Shown here: piece after piece, positions 16,753 to 24,513 of the stretch
Layout of the letters: each line of letters opens with the position of its first letter
Numbering within the stretch: position 1 is the first letter of the stretch
Assembly: GCA_014729735.1 (NCBI GenBank)
Contig: WJJN01000230.1
Location: 1-26,343, forward strand
Direction: 5' to 3'
DNA: 26,343 nucleotides
Origin: Candidatus Zhuqueibacterota bacterium
Lineage (GTDB): Bacteria; Zhuqueibacterota; Zhuqueibacteria; Thermofontimicrobiales; Thiofontviventaceae
The notes under the pieces: model-generated
What the model saw: the letters and a program-made list of their open reading frames with translations, nothing else
Database searches by the model: none
Told to the model about the DNA's origin: nothing
Position numbers and translations under genes: made by a program

Positions 16753-17619
16753 CTAATCTTCATACATTATTTCAATAATGCGATCCAATTCTTCTTCAGA
16801 ATAAAATTCGATTTCTATTTTTCCTCCCTTTTTGCCGGATTGGTTGATACTCACCTTTGTTCCCAGCACCTCCTGCAATCTGTTTTCAGCTTCAAGCAGA
16901 TAAAATGGTTTTTCTTTCTTTTCCGACGGTTTTTTTTCAGTAGTCTTATTTTTAACCTGCCGCACAAGGTTTTCAACTTTTCGAACAGACAGATTATTTT
17001 TTAACAGCTTTTTCCAGATTTCGAGCTGTAAATCTTTTTCATCCACGGTAATAATCGCACGAGCATGTCCCATGTTGATCTCTTTGCGAACCAGGCTGCT
17101 CTGTATTTCATTGGGAAGCTTCAATAACCGTAAAAAATTTGTTACTGTCGTTCTATCCTTGCCGACTTTCTGTGCAACCTGTTCCTGGGTCAAACTACAT
17201 TCCGTTAGCAGTCGTTTATAACCCATTGCAATGTCAATCGGATTTAGATCTTCACGCTGGATATTTTCGATGAGCGATAGTTCAAGCATATCCTCATCCG
17301 ATTCAACATCCAGGACATAGCCGGGAATATATTCCAATCCGAGTGATGACACAGCCCGCAATCGCCGTTCTCCGGCAATCAACTGGTATCCGTTTCCAAA
17401 CCTTCGCACTGTAATCGGTTGGATAACTCCCTTTTCTGCAATCGATTGTTTCAGCTCGTCCAGAGCGTCTTCGTCAAATTCCTGTCTGGGCTGAAACGGA
17501 TTCGGATTTATCCGGGCAACCTCCAACTCTCTCATTGTTTCCAGGCGTTGCTTTTCTTCTTCCGGCGCATCCTCTGGTATTAATGCCCTTAATCCTTTTC
17601 CTAACCGATTAACGGCCAT
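16753..17619 (-). CDS. parB: Chromosome-partitioning protein ParB (CTPase, parS-binding)
   Basis: A 288-residue ParB/Spo0J. The N-terminal LGKGLRALIP segment is the ParA-activating tail; NPFQPRQEFDEDALDELKQSI and LIAGERRLRAV (the GERR CTP-binding motif) form the CTPase domain at about residues 30-120. A helix-turn-helix region follows (LTQEQVAQKVGKDRTTVTNF), then a lysine-rich linker and a C-terminal dimerisation domain ending IDRIIEIMYED. Its ATG overlaps the end of parA by 11 bases, so translation is coupled. I searched by eye for a parS palindrome (TGTTTCACGTGAAACA-like) and found none in the window. Confidence 0.97.
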   Translation of the reverse strand: MAVNRLGKGLRALIPEDAPEEEKQRLETMRELEVARINPNPFQPRQEFDEDALDELKQSIAEKGVIQPITVRRFGNGYQLIAGERRLRAVSSLGLEYIPGYVLDVESDEDMLELSLIENIQREDLNPIDIAMGYKRLLTECSLTQEQVAQKVGKDRTTVTNFLRLLKLPNEIQSSLVRKEINMGHARAIITVDEKDLQLEIWKKLLKNNLSVRKVENLVRQVKNKTTEKKPSEKKEKPFYLLEAENRLQEVLGTKVSINQSGKKGGKIEIEFYSEEELDRIIEIMYED

Positions 17620-18373
17620 TCTTGATTATTTCCTCTGCTAGATTCATGTAATTTTCGGCGCCCGTCGAAACTGCATCATATAAAATTATCGGTTTACCAA
17701 AGCTGGGAGCCTCACTTATACGCACATTTCGATTAATCACCGTCTTATAAACTTTATTGTCAAAAAACTTCTTCACATCTTCTGCAACCTGCCGCGATAA
17801 ATTCAGTCGACCGTCGAACATCGTCAGTAATACACCCTCTATTTCCAGTTTTGTATTCAAATGTTTCTGAACCAACCGGATCGTGTTCAACAACTGGCTC
17901 AATCCTTCCAGCGCATAATACTCACACTGTATCGGAATTAGTACGGAATCGGATGCTGTCATTGCATTCAACGTTAACAATCCCAACGAAGGAGGACAAT
18001 CAATGAAGATGTATTCATAATCCTTATTAATATTGGGAATTACCGATTCCAGAACCCGCTCCCTTGAAATTGCGTTTACCAACTCGACTTCAGCGCCGAC
18101 CAGATCCATATTAGATGGCAGCAAATCGAGAAAATCGAGCTCGGTTCCGATAATTATATCATTTACTTCTTCGCTTTTAATTAAAGCATGGTAGATACTT
18201 TTGGTTATTTTTTTAGGATCAAAGCCCAATCCACTGGTAGAGTTCGCTTGCGGATCGATATCAATAAGAAGTACAGATTTTTCAGCCACAGCAAGGCAAG
18301 CAGACAAATTAACAGCAGTAGTTGTTTTTCCAACGCCGCCCTTTTGATTGGCTATTGTAATTACATGAGACAT
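17609..18373 (-). CDS. parA: Chromosome-partitioning ATPase ParA (Soj)
   Basis: A 254-residue ParA/Soj ATPase. The deviant Walker A is KGGVGKTTTA at residues 11-20, with LLIDIDPQANSTSGLG and FIDCPPSLGLLTLNAM as the following switch motifs, so the enzyme looks complete. Its length and lack of an N-terminal DNA-binding extension fit the chromosomal rather than plasmid type Ia class. GGAGGG lies 4 bases before the ATG. It is the first gene of the parA-parB-M23-bactofilin operon, with a promoter about 30 bases upstream, and divergent from the S9 peptidase gene. Confidence 0.97.
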   Translation of the reverse strand: MSHVITIANQKGGVGKTTTAVNLSACLAVAEKSVLLIDIDPQANSTSGLGFDPKKITKSIYHALIKSEEVNDIIIGTELDFLDLLPSNMDLVGAEVELVNAISRERVLESVIPNINKDYEYIFIDCPPSLGLLTLNAMTASDSVLIPIQCEYYALEGLSQLLNTIRLVQKHLNTKLEIEGVLLTMFDGRLNLSRQVAEDVKKFFDNKVYKTVINRNVRISEAPSFGKPIILYDAVSTGAENYMNLAEEIIKNGR

Positions 18374-18405
18374 TTATCCCTCCAAACATACTGCAAAATT
18401 TATGT

Positions 18406-18434
18406 AATATACGCTTTTACAAATAGAAAATCAA
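18406..18434 (-). promoter_or_regulatory. Promoter of the parA operon
   Basis: TTGATT (18434-18429), 17-base spacer, TATATT (18411-18406), reading into parA with a leader of about 25 bases. Confidence 0.65.
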
Positions 18435-18471
18435 GATAAAAATTATTCAACTTATTTTTTTTAATTATCAC

Positions 18472-18500
18472 TTGCTTAAAGCATTTATTTTTTTTATTAT
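18472..18500 (+). promoter_or_regulatory. Promoter of the S9 peptidase gene
   Basis: TTGCTT (18472-18477), 17-base spacer, TATTAT (18495-18500), reading rightward. It occupies what a longer reading of the peptidase frame would use as coding sequence, supporting the start at 18544. Confidence 0.55.
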
Positions 18501-18543
18501 TACCAAAATAAACCATCTTCGGTCTTATTGCGGAGTTACATTT

Positions 18544-20553
18544 ATGAAAAAGTGTTTGAGTTGCATTGTTCTGATTGCCCTTCTTTTTAGTAAACCACTT
18601 CAATCTCAAAAAAGATCAATCACGAGTCAGGATTTTTATCAAATAAAAGAGATAACAGAATGCACGATTTCTCCGGATGGCAGAACCATTGCATACACCG
18701 TGCAACGGGTTGACCGTAAAAATAATAAATATATTTCCAATATCTGGATGATCTCCACAGATGGAAAAGATCGGAGGCAATTAACCACCAGCCTTTTCCG
18801 GGATACCTCCCCTGCCTGGTCACCTGATAGCAAATATCTTGCATTTGCCTCGAACCGCAGCGGGAAAAGCCAGATATGGATCATTCCCGTGGACGGGGGA
18901 GAAGCATGGTCACTGACGAATATCGAAACCGGCGCCAGTGCGCCTGCCTGGTCACCTGATGGCAGCAAAATTACTTTCCTTTCTCGCGTCGCCGAACCCG
19001 CGGATTCCATAAAAACCGTCAATTCCAATATTATTGTTAAAAACGGTAAAGAATACGCCAGGGATGTCAAGGTGATCCGAAACCTGAAATACCGTTATGG
19101 GACTTCCTATTTCGATGACCGATATACTCACATTTTCGAAATTGATATCAATGGAGAGAAAGCCAGACAGCTCACGTTTGGTAAATATCACGATTCCCAA
19201 CCGGTCTGGTCGCCGAATGGAAAGTTCATTGCATTTTCGTCCAATCGAAATGGAAATTTCACGATGGACGATAATACCGATTTATTTCTCATTCCCTCTG
19301 ACGGAGGAAAACTCCGAAAATTAACCGACAATCCAGGACCTGATAGAAATCCGGTCTGGTCTCCTGACAGCAAAATGATTTGCTATCTCGCACGACCACG
19401 AGCCAATGATTACGCGGTTCACAACGAGCTTCGGCTGCTGAATTTACGAACGAAAAGCAGCAGCATTTTAACTGCCTCATTCGATAAAAGCCCTTTCAGC
19501 CATCACTGGTCTTCGGATGGAAAGCGTATTTACTTTTTAGCAGCGGAACACGGTAATATTCACCTCTTTGCACTATTGACAAAAAATGCAGCTATTCACA
19601 AAATAATTAATGGTACCCGGCAAATCGAGTCCTATTCGATGTTCAACAACAAAAGAATCGCGTTCATTACCTCGGAAAACACAAATCCTTCGGATTTATT
19701 TATATGCAATGAAAAGGGAAACCGGGAGCAACGTTTGACGCACATTAATCAGACCCTACTTGATGATTTGAAACTCACGAAGCCCGAGGATTTTTATTTT
19801 GAAAGTACGGATGGTCAAAAAATTCACGGCTGGATTTTGAAGCCCCCCGAGTTTGATGAAGACAGGAACTATCCGTTGATTTTAGAAATTCACGGAGGTC
19901 CGCGCTGGTATTTCGGAAATACCTGGTTTCAGGAATTTCATCTGCTGGCAGCAGAGGGCTATGTGGTTTTCTATTGTAATCCCAGATTAAGCGCAAGTTA
20001 TGGACAGGATTTCACGCTCGCCGGTCGCGGAGAATGGGGTACATTAGATTATCAGGATTTGATGGCTGGAGTGGATTATGTTATCGGCAAGGGATATATC
20101 GATACCACAAAAATGGGGATTACCGGCGGAAGTTACGGCGGATTCATGACGAATTGGATCATCAGCAAAACCAATCGTTTTGCTGCGGCGGTTACGCAGC
20201 GAAGTCTTTCGAATTTAGTGAGCTTTTACGGAACAACAGACATCCAGAGTTTTTCCGAGTATGAATTCGGTCTGCCCTGGGAAAATTGGGAGCGCTATTA
20301 TAAACATTCACCGATAACGTATGCGCACAATATCCAAACGCCTGTGCTCATTATTCACGCGGAAAATGATTTCAGGGTGCCGATTTCTCAGGCAGAGGAA
20401 TTATTCGCAATTTTGAAACGAAATGACGTGGAAGTGGAATTTGTGCGTTATCCGGATGAGGGACACGATTTGTCACGAAGCGGGCAGCCGATTCACCGGG
20501 TGGATCGATATAACAGAATTCTTGATTGGTTTAATAAGCATCTATCAAGATAG
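18544..20553 (+). CDS. Secreted S9-family (prolyl oligopeptidase-like) serine peptidase
   Basis: A 669-residue exported peptidase. The signal peptide covers about residues 1-22 (MKKCLSCIVLIALLF). The first 400 residues form a TolB/WD40-type beta-propeller, seen as repeated PAWSPDSKYLAFASNRSG, PAWSPDGSKITFL and PVWSPNGKFIAFSSNRNG. The C-terminal 250 residues are the alpha/beta-hydrolase with the triad Ser530 in GGSYGG, Asp609 in HAENDFRVP and His641 in DEGHD. All three are present, so it should be active, cutting short peptides (acyl-peptide hydrolase or dipeptidyl-peptidase class; specificity not readable). GGAG precedes the ATG at 18544; a frame extension to 18472 runs into the promoter and is not used. 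Divergent from parA; no clear terminator follows, and the decayed mazF lies head-on. Confidence 0.94.
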   Translation: MKKCLSCIVLIALLFSKPLQSQKRSITSQDFYQIKEITECTISPDGRTIAYTVQRVDRKNNKYISNIWMISTDGKDRRQLTTSLFRDTSPAWSPDSKYLAFASNRSGKSQIWIIPVDGGEAWSLTNIETGASAPAWSPDGSKITFLSRVAEPADSIKTVNSNIIVKNGKEYARDVKVIRNLKYRYGTSYFDDRYTHIFEIDINGEKARQLTFGKYHDSQPVWSPNGKFIAFSSNRNGNFTMDDNTDLFLIPSDGGKLRKLTDNPGPDRNPVWSPDSKMICYLARPRANDYAVHNELRLLNLRTKSSSILTASFDKSPFSHHWSSDGKRIYFLAAEHGNIHLFALLTKNAAIHKIINGTRQIESYSMFNNKRIAFITSENTNPSDLFICNEKGNREQRLTHINQTLLDDLKLTKPEDFYFESTDGQKIHGWILKPPEFDEDRNYPLILEIHGGPRWYFGNTWFQEFHLLAAEGYVVFYCNPRLSASYGQDFTLAGRGEWGTLDYQDLMAGVDYVIGKGYIDTTKMGITGGSYGGFMTNWIISKTNRFAAAVTQRSLSNLVSFYGTTDIQSFSEYEFGLPWENWERYYKHSPITYAHNIQTPVLIIHAENDFRVPISQAEELFAILKRNDVEVEFVRYPDEGHDLSRSGQPIHRVDRYNRILDWFNKHLSR

Positions 20554-20578
20554 TAATGTGCTGCTTTCCGATTAATAG

Positions 20579-20796
20579 CTAGCGAACATTTATATAGCCT
20601 GATAATGAAGAATGCTCGGGAATTTTAACATGAAAAGGTATATTGCAGAATGTAATTGTTATCGGGCAAACAATTGCATGGCTGGTATGTTTATTAAATA
20701 AATAATTGCTGGTATTCTTCCTCTTTGTTCGTGCCCGGCTTGAGGATCGAATGTTAAGATTATAAAATCACCTTTCTGAGGTATATACGATCCCAT
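20579..20796 (-). pseudogene. mazF: mazF/pemK toxin gene, frameshifted and 3'-truncated
   Basis: Reading directly from the base after the mazE stop, an ATG opens MGSYIPQKGDFIILTFDPQA and GHEQRGRIPAII, the exact N-terminal pattern of MazF/PemK toxins (GD..., DP..G.EQ.G.RPA). It then goes out of frame and stops at 20659. In the +2 frame from 20698 the family sequence resumes: FNKHTSHAIVCPIT, then PFHVKIPEHSSLSGYINV, stopping at 20579. Family comparison suggests about 13 bases were lost at the joint. The last 20-30 residues of a normal 110-residue toxin (the DQVRS...W region) are also missing, and the S9 gene ends 25 bases away. The toxin is therefore almost surely inactive while its antitoxin survives. 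Confidence 0.88.
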
Positions 20797-21045
20797 TTAC
20801 CACTCTTCCTTTCCAACTGGTTTGCCCCAATCCAATTCTTTAGAGGGATAATCCGGGGGCATTTGTGAAACAAGCTCTTTGATAGTGTACTTATTTCTAA
20901 TATTATTGAGAGGTTCAATAATAATTTTACCATTGCTGACAAAAATATTCAATTCATCACCGATCTCAATATGAGCTTCTTTAAGAATGTATTTTGGAAA
21001 CCGCAGTCCTTGACTATTTCCCCATTCTTGTATTTTGGTATGCAT
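20797..21045 (-). CDS. mazE: MazE-type antitoxin (AbrB/MazE/SpoVT fold)
   Basis: An 82-residue antitoxin. Residues 1-45 are the swapped-hairpin AbrB/MazE DNA-binding domain (KIQEWGNSQGLRFPKYILKE, then IGDELNIFVSNGKIIIEP). The tail, about 50-82, is the toxin-binding segment typical of this subfamily (YTIKELVSQMPPDYP, and DWGKPVGKEEW at the end). The gene is intact. GGAG lies 8 bases before the ATG. The toxin gene starts at the very next base after its stop but is broken, so this is an orphan antitoxin that may remain as a repressor of its own promoter. A perfect palindrome just upstream is its likely operator. Confidence 0.93.
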   Translation of the reverse strand: MHTKIQEWGNSQGLRFPKYILKEAHIEIGDELNIFVSNGKIIIEPLNNIRNKYTIKELVSQMPPDYPSKELDWGKPVGKEEW

Positions 21046-21066
21046 AATTTAATCTCCAGACCAGAA

Positions 21067-21093
21067 AAATGTATATACCAAATATATACATTT
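21067..21093 (-). promoter_or_regulatory. Palindromic operator over the mazE promoter
   Basis: AAATGTATATA (21067-21077) is perfectly inverted at 21083-21093 around the 5-base centre CCAAA, 22 bases upstream of mazE. A promoter fits on the minus strand: TTGATT (21110-21105), 18-base spacer, TATATT (21086-21081). The -10 box therefore lies inside the palindrome, as expected for MazE autorepression. Binding is inferred from family behaviour. Confidence 0.65.
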
Positions 21094-21164
21094 AAAAAAA
21101 TAATAATCAAGGGGATTTCTTAATTTTAATGAATAAATTATAATATGGAAGCATAACATTATAA

Positions 21165-21200
21165 TGAACAGTCGCCCCGGATTAAAAGGGCGACTGTTCA
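21165..21200 (-). terminator. Strong hairpin after the single-LysM gene
   Basis: A perfect 13-base-pair stem (21165-21177 with 21188-21200), GC-rich near the 10-base loop, lies about 70 bases past the stop of the LysM gene. No long T run follows on either strand, so it could instead be an RNA-stabilising 3' hairpin. Confidence 0.5.
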
Positions 21201-21269
21201 CGGATTGAAACTACTTCACTCAAATAAATCAAAGTAAGGAGGAAAGATGGATCACAAAAAAAGATCACA

Positions 21270-21845
21270 TTACCCTAAACGATTCGTTCGGATCGGTATA
21301 ATTAAATCCTGCCCGATCTGCAAATGTCTCTCATTATAAATATAATTCGCTTTCTTTATCACTCTCCATGAAACGCCATATACTTCTGCCAGGTCGCTTA
21401 ATGTATCTCCAGCCCGTACAATATGCCTGACACATCGGATGTTTTTCAATCGACTTTCATTATTTCTGCTTATATATCTATTGGATCTTTCATTATTATT
21501 ATACTGTGAATTCCGCTGTTCATAACGCTCGATGCGATAGTTAACATCCGGCTCGGTATGGCGTTGGTATCGATGCTCATCCTGCTGTTCATAGTAATAA
21601 TTATTTGCCGGCGGTTCTGCTCCGTGCGCAGCTTCGGGAGTGACGTAATTTGTAATTTCGGATGATTGTGCTTTTTCCACCAGTCCCTGAAATTCATCCG
21701 ATTTTACGAGAGAAATAATTTTATCCTGTAATACCGGGTAATTAATCTTTATCGATCCGGATATAATGCCCTGTCGCTCCAGATTTCCCAGCAGCGATTG
21801 AATTCCCATTATGAAAACAACGATTTTCATCACAGACTTAATCAT
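21270..21845 (-). CDS. Exported protein with a C-terminal LysM domain
   Basis: A 191-residue protein. The N-terminus (residues 1-19) is hydrophobic and may be a signal peptide or anchor. Residues about 76-135 form a low-complexity Tyr/Asn/Gln/Arg-rich linker (for example NNYYYEQQ and YNNNERSNRY). Residues 140-185 are one LysM domain, HIVRAGDTLSDLAEVYGVSW through LQIGQDLIIPI, close to the Pfam consensus. GGAGG lies 5 bases before the ATG. LysM binds peptidoglycan, so it is probably a wall-attached periplasmic or surface protein. It stands alone, with no operon partner; the linker's function is unknown. Confidence 0.85.
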   Translation of the reverse strand: MIKSVMKIVVFIMGIQSLLGNLERQGIISGSIKINYPVLQDKIISLVKSDEFQGLVEKAQSSEITNYVTPEAAHGAEPPANNYYYEQQDEHRYQRHTEPDVNYRIERYEQRNSQYNNNERSNRYISRNNESRLKNIRCVRHIVRAGDTLSDLAEVYGVSWRVIKKANYIYNERHLQIGQDLIIPIRTNRLG

Positions 21846-22202
21846 ATAATCCTCCTTGATGCAGTACGTAAGTGTGATTAATCCAAAGGATGATATTTTT
21901 GATCGAATTTTCTATTTGATATAATCTCCCTCTGTTTTTGCAACATCTATGCCAGCAGGATAGAATCAATCAAGGTTGGACATAATTGATTGGTATTCAG
22001 TCTCTTGAGCCCGGAGCCATTCGGATAAGTACTCAATATAAAAATCCGTTAATTTTGTTTTGGTAATACCGATTTGTAATGGTAATATATATTCTTTTTT
22101 GGTCGTTATATAATCATAACAAAAAAGTAATTGTTTCTTTAAACTAAATTTGGTAAATTCCCAAATCTATTGGCTCAAAAAATATAATTGGATTGATCTT
22201 TA
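21846..22202. other. Divergent intergenic region without a gene
   Basis: This 357-base gap separates the LysM gene (minus) and the outer-membrane barrel gene (plus). I see no supported gene. -10-like TATAAT hexamers occur at 22109-22114 and 22183-22188 on the plus strand, but neither has a convincing -35 partner. A weak 7-base inverted repeat (21967-21973 with 21986-21992) is not persuasive. Confidence 0.4.
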
Positions 22203-23300
22203 ATGTCACGAAAATGCACATCTTTTTTAATTATAATTCTTATTCTTCTTTCCACGAACGCTTTTTCAAAACAGGAAGCGATATCTGATTCTTTAAAAAG
22301 GAATAGCCTGGTCGCGCTCCCTTATGCATATTACACGCCCGAAACAAAAATCGCATTTGGTGTTGGTAGCATTTATTCATTTCGATCACCGGGCAGCAGT
22401 TTGCACGACCGCCCGTCCAATGTTAAAATCGCACTTACCTACACGCAATTGAAGCAAACGATTCTCAGTTTCATCCCGGAAATTTATTTTAACAATGAAT
22501 CGATACTGTTCAATGGATTTTATACATTCTATAAATTCCCGGATAAATTCTGGGGAATTGGAAATAACTCACCGGACAATGCCGAAGAAAATTATACACC
22601 GCATTATTTGCGTACATTCACAAATCTACAAAAACGAATTTTGCCCGGGCTGTATATCGGGATGCGCTATCAACTGGAATATATCGATATCATCAAAACG
22701 GATGAGGATGGTGTTTTAGGAAAAGGCTTGATAACAGGCAGCGAAGGTGGACTTGCCTCCGGGCTCGGCATGCTTATCAGCTATGATACCAGGGATCATG
22801 TCTACTATCCCACCACTGGTCGCTATTACCAGATTTATGCGGTGCTTTTTGATCAAATGCTTGGCAGCGATTATAAATTTAGCCACTTTACCTTTGATTT
22901 GCGGAAATATTACCCGCTCAAAGATTCGCATGTTATGGCATTTCAATCCTACAATATTTTTATCCATGGAAATCCGCCGTTTCAAATGCTTGGCTTGCTC
23001 GGCGGTGCTTATTGGATGCGGGGATATTATTACGGCAGGTATCGCGATAAAAACATGATTACATTTCAGAGCGAATATCGCTTCCCACTGTTTTGGCGAT
23101 TAGGCGGCGTGGCTTTTGCCGGTTTCGGTGATGTAGCTTCTGAAATTGACAAATTTCAATCCGGAGCACTGAAGCTGACGATCGGTGCCGGATTACGCTT
23201 CATGTTCGATACGCAGGAAAAAATCAATGCCAGACTCGATTTTGGTTTTGGTAATGACGGAAATTTTGGCTTTTACGCAATGGTTCTGGAGGCATTTTAA
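22203..23300 (+). CDS. BamA/Omp85-type outer-membrane beta-barrel (surface antigen domain)
   Basis: A 365-residue exported protein with a signal peptide (about residues 1-22). The mature part is built of alternating amphipathic strands with many Tyr/Phe at ends, and closes with a C-terminal Phe (MVLEAF), as outer-membrane barrels do. The middle has LGMLISYDTRDHVYYPTTGRYYQ, the D15/Omp85 strand pair with DxRD..xYPTxG. Residues 272-282, MRGYYYGRYRD, match the Omp85 (V/I)RGxxxGxxxD lid motif. No POTRA domains precede the barrel, so it is shorter than BamA or TamA and belongs to the POTRA-less Omp85-like group whose cargo is generally unknown. It stands alone on the plus strand with a hairpin terminator after it. 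The ribosome-binding site is weak. Confidence 0.88.
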   Translation: MSRKCTSFLIIILILLSTNAFSKQEAISDSLKRNSLVALPYAYYTPETKIAFGVGSIYSFRSPGSSLHDRPSNVKIALTYTQLKQTILSFIPEIYFNNESILFNGFYTFYKFPDKFWGIGNNSPDNAEENYTPHYLRTFTNLQKRILPGLYIGMRYQLEYIDIIKTDEDGVLGKGLITGSEGGLASGLGMLISYDTRDHVYYPTTGRYYQIYAVLFDQMLGSDYKFSHFTFDLRKYYPLKDSHVMAFQSYNIFIHGNPPFQMLGLLGGAYWMRGYYYGRYRDKNMITFQSEYRFPLFWRLGGVAFAGFGDVASEIDKFQSGALKLTIGAGLRFMFDTQEKINARLDFGFGNDGNFGFYAMVLEAF

Positions 23301-23303
23301 AAC

Positions 23304-23337
23304 CAGATTTCCGAAATCCCGAGATTTCGGAAATCTG
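23304..23337. terminator. Bidirectional hairpin between convergent genes
   Basis: A perfect 15-base-pair stem (23304-23318 with 23323-23337, loop CCGA) sits between the barrel gene and the esterase gene. On the minus strand it is followed by TTTTAAAA, so it suits the esterase best; it also lies directly after the barrel stop codon. Confidence 0.7.
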
Positions 23338-23361
23338 TGATTGCAGTCAATCCGTAGATAG

Positions 23362-24513
23362 CTATCGATTGAGTCTTGCTTGCATTCTCTCTAAATTTTG
23401 CCTGTAGATTGGTAAATTGGGATCGGATATTTCCGTTCCCCGATCCACTGCTCTTTTGTAATTCTTTAGAGCTTGTTCAAACTGGTCATTGCGTTCAAAC
23501 GCCTCTCCCAGGCTATCATAAACATTCGCTGAATTCGGGTATAGTTTCACGTTATATTCAAACAACTCAAACGCCTTTTCAAAATTCTGATTGGCAAGTT
23601 GCCTGTAACCCAGTGCATTTACAACGTTTTCAGGAATTTGTATCTCATAATCAAATCGCTGCGACAGTTTTTGATAATGCTTCTCCAGTGCCTCTACTTC
23701 CACAATGTCACCCGGTAAACGCCAGTCTTTGTATAGCTTTTCCAGTCCGTTGAAAATAGTTCGATGAACCACTGTGCCGTGATTTTCATTTTCCATATAG
23801 ACATAATTCCAAGTTAAATCAGTTGGTGCTTTTTCAGTGAGCAAATCCTTCAATTGATCCAGCAAGGGAATCAGTTGCGGCTCGTTACCCACAGTGAAAT
23901 AAAGGTACTTGTCCAGGGTTTGATACTGCTGTATCAATGCCGGAGAACGTTCCAGCAGCTCGCCATCATCATATACCAACCACGGACTTATGGCAATGTG
24001 TGCATCGAACATTGCCGGCTGCGTTAATAACGTATGAATTGAAAACAAGCCACCCAGCGAATGACCGATCAATATCCGGTAAGGCTGCGTCCGGTATTTT
24101 GATTCCACAAAGGGAAACAGCTCATTTTCAAAAAAAGACAGAAAAGTGTCCGCTCCGCCGCTCGAAGGTCGTTCTTCAATGTGTGAAGGAGATAAATCCC
24201 TGGTACGATCAGTATTTGGAAGCGCGATAACAATATGATTCGGGCTCATACCCCGGGTTGCCAGAAACTGAACAATTCCGGTTGCATGGTGAAAGTGAGT
24301 ATCGCCGTCTAAAAGATAAATGACAGGATAGCGCGTTTCTGTCTGTTCATACCGAGCCGGAGTATAGATCCAAATTTCCCGATCTTCATTCATGACCTTA
24401 GAGAACAATGTAGTTCTCTTGCCAATGACAATATCATTGTCTTCGGCAAAAACCAAACTGCTTGTTGTCAATATTGCAAGCAGTAATAAAACTGACAATA
24501 ATTGGATACGCAT
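23362..24513 (-). CDS. Secreted esterase (esterase D/Fes-like alpha/beta-hydrolase) fused to TPRs
   Basis: A 383-residue exported protein: a signal peptide (about 1-23, ending VFA), then an alpha/beta-hydrolase of the putative-esterase (esterase D, enterochelin-esterase-like) family at about 28-265. YPVIYLLDGDTHFHHATGIV is the typical entry to this fold; Ser152 in GHSLGG is the nucleophile, and His245 in ENENHGTVVH the likely catalytic base. The acid is not certain, perhaps Glu211 in VGNEPQ. Residues about 297-358 add two TPR-like repeats (YRQLANQNFEKAFELFEYNV and VYDSLGEAFERNDQFEQALK). GAGAGGA precedes the ATG. It stands alone; the substrate could be a siderophore, a carbohydrate ester or another ester. 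Confidence 0.9.
   Translation of the reverse strand: MRIQLLSVLLLLAILTTSSLVFAEDNDIVIGKRTTLFSKVMNEDREIWIYTPARYEQTETRYPVIYLLDGDTHFHHATGIVQFLATRGMSPNHIVIALPNTDRTRDLSPSHIEERPSSGGADTFLSFFENELFPFVESKYRTQPYRILIGHSLGGLFSIHTLLTQPAMFDAHIAISPWLVYDDGELLERSPALIQQYQTLDKYLYFTVGNEPQLIPLLDQLKDLLTEKAPTDLTWNYVYMENENHGTVVHRTIFNGLEKLYKDWRLPGDIVEVEALEKHYQKLSQRFDYEIQIPENVVNALGYRQLANQNFEKAFELFEYNVKLYPNSANVYDSLGEAFERNDQFEQALKNYKRAVDRGTEISDPNLPIYRQNLERMQARLNR

Noticed and set aside
18472..18543. N-terminal extension of the S9 peptidase
   Set aside because: The extra 24 residues would be read from the likely promoter and would hide the signal peptide that begins at 18544, which has its own ribosome-binding site.
20760..20942. 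60-residue minus-strand frame overlapping mazE and the mazF start
   Set aside because: It is out of frame with the clear MazE and MazF similarities and has no family pattern of its own.
21200..21212. GGATTGAAAC, like the end of some CRISPR repeats
   Set aside because: It occurs once, with no regular spacing or second copy nearby, so there is no array.
23351..23362. TAGATAGCTATC also seen near 15144
   Set aside because: A shared short palindromic core of about 10 bases without further similarity; likely chance.
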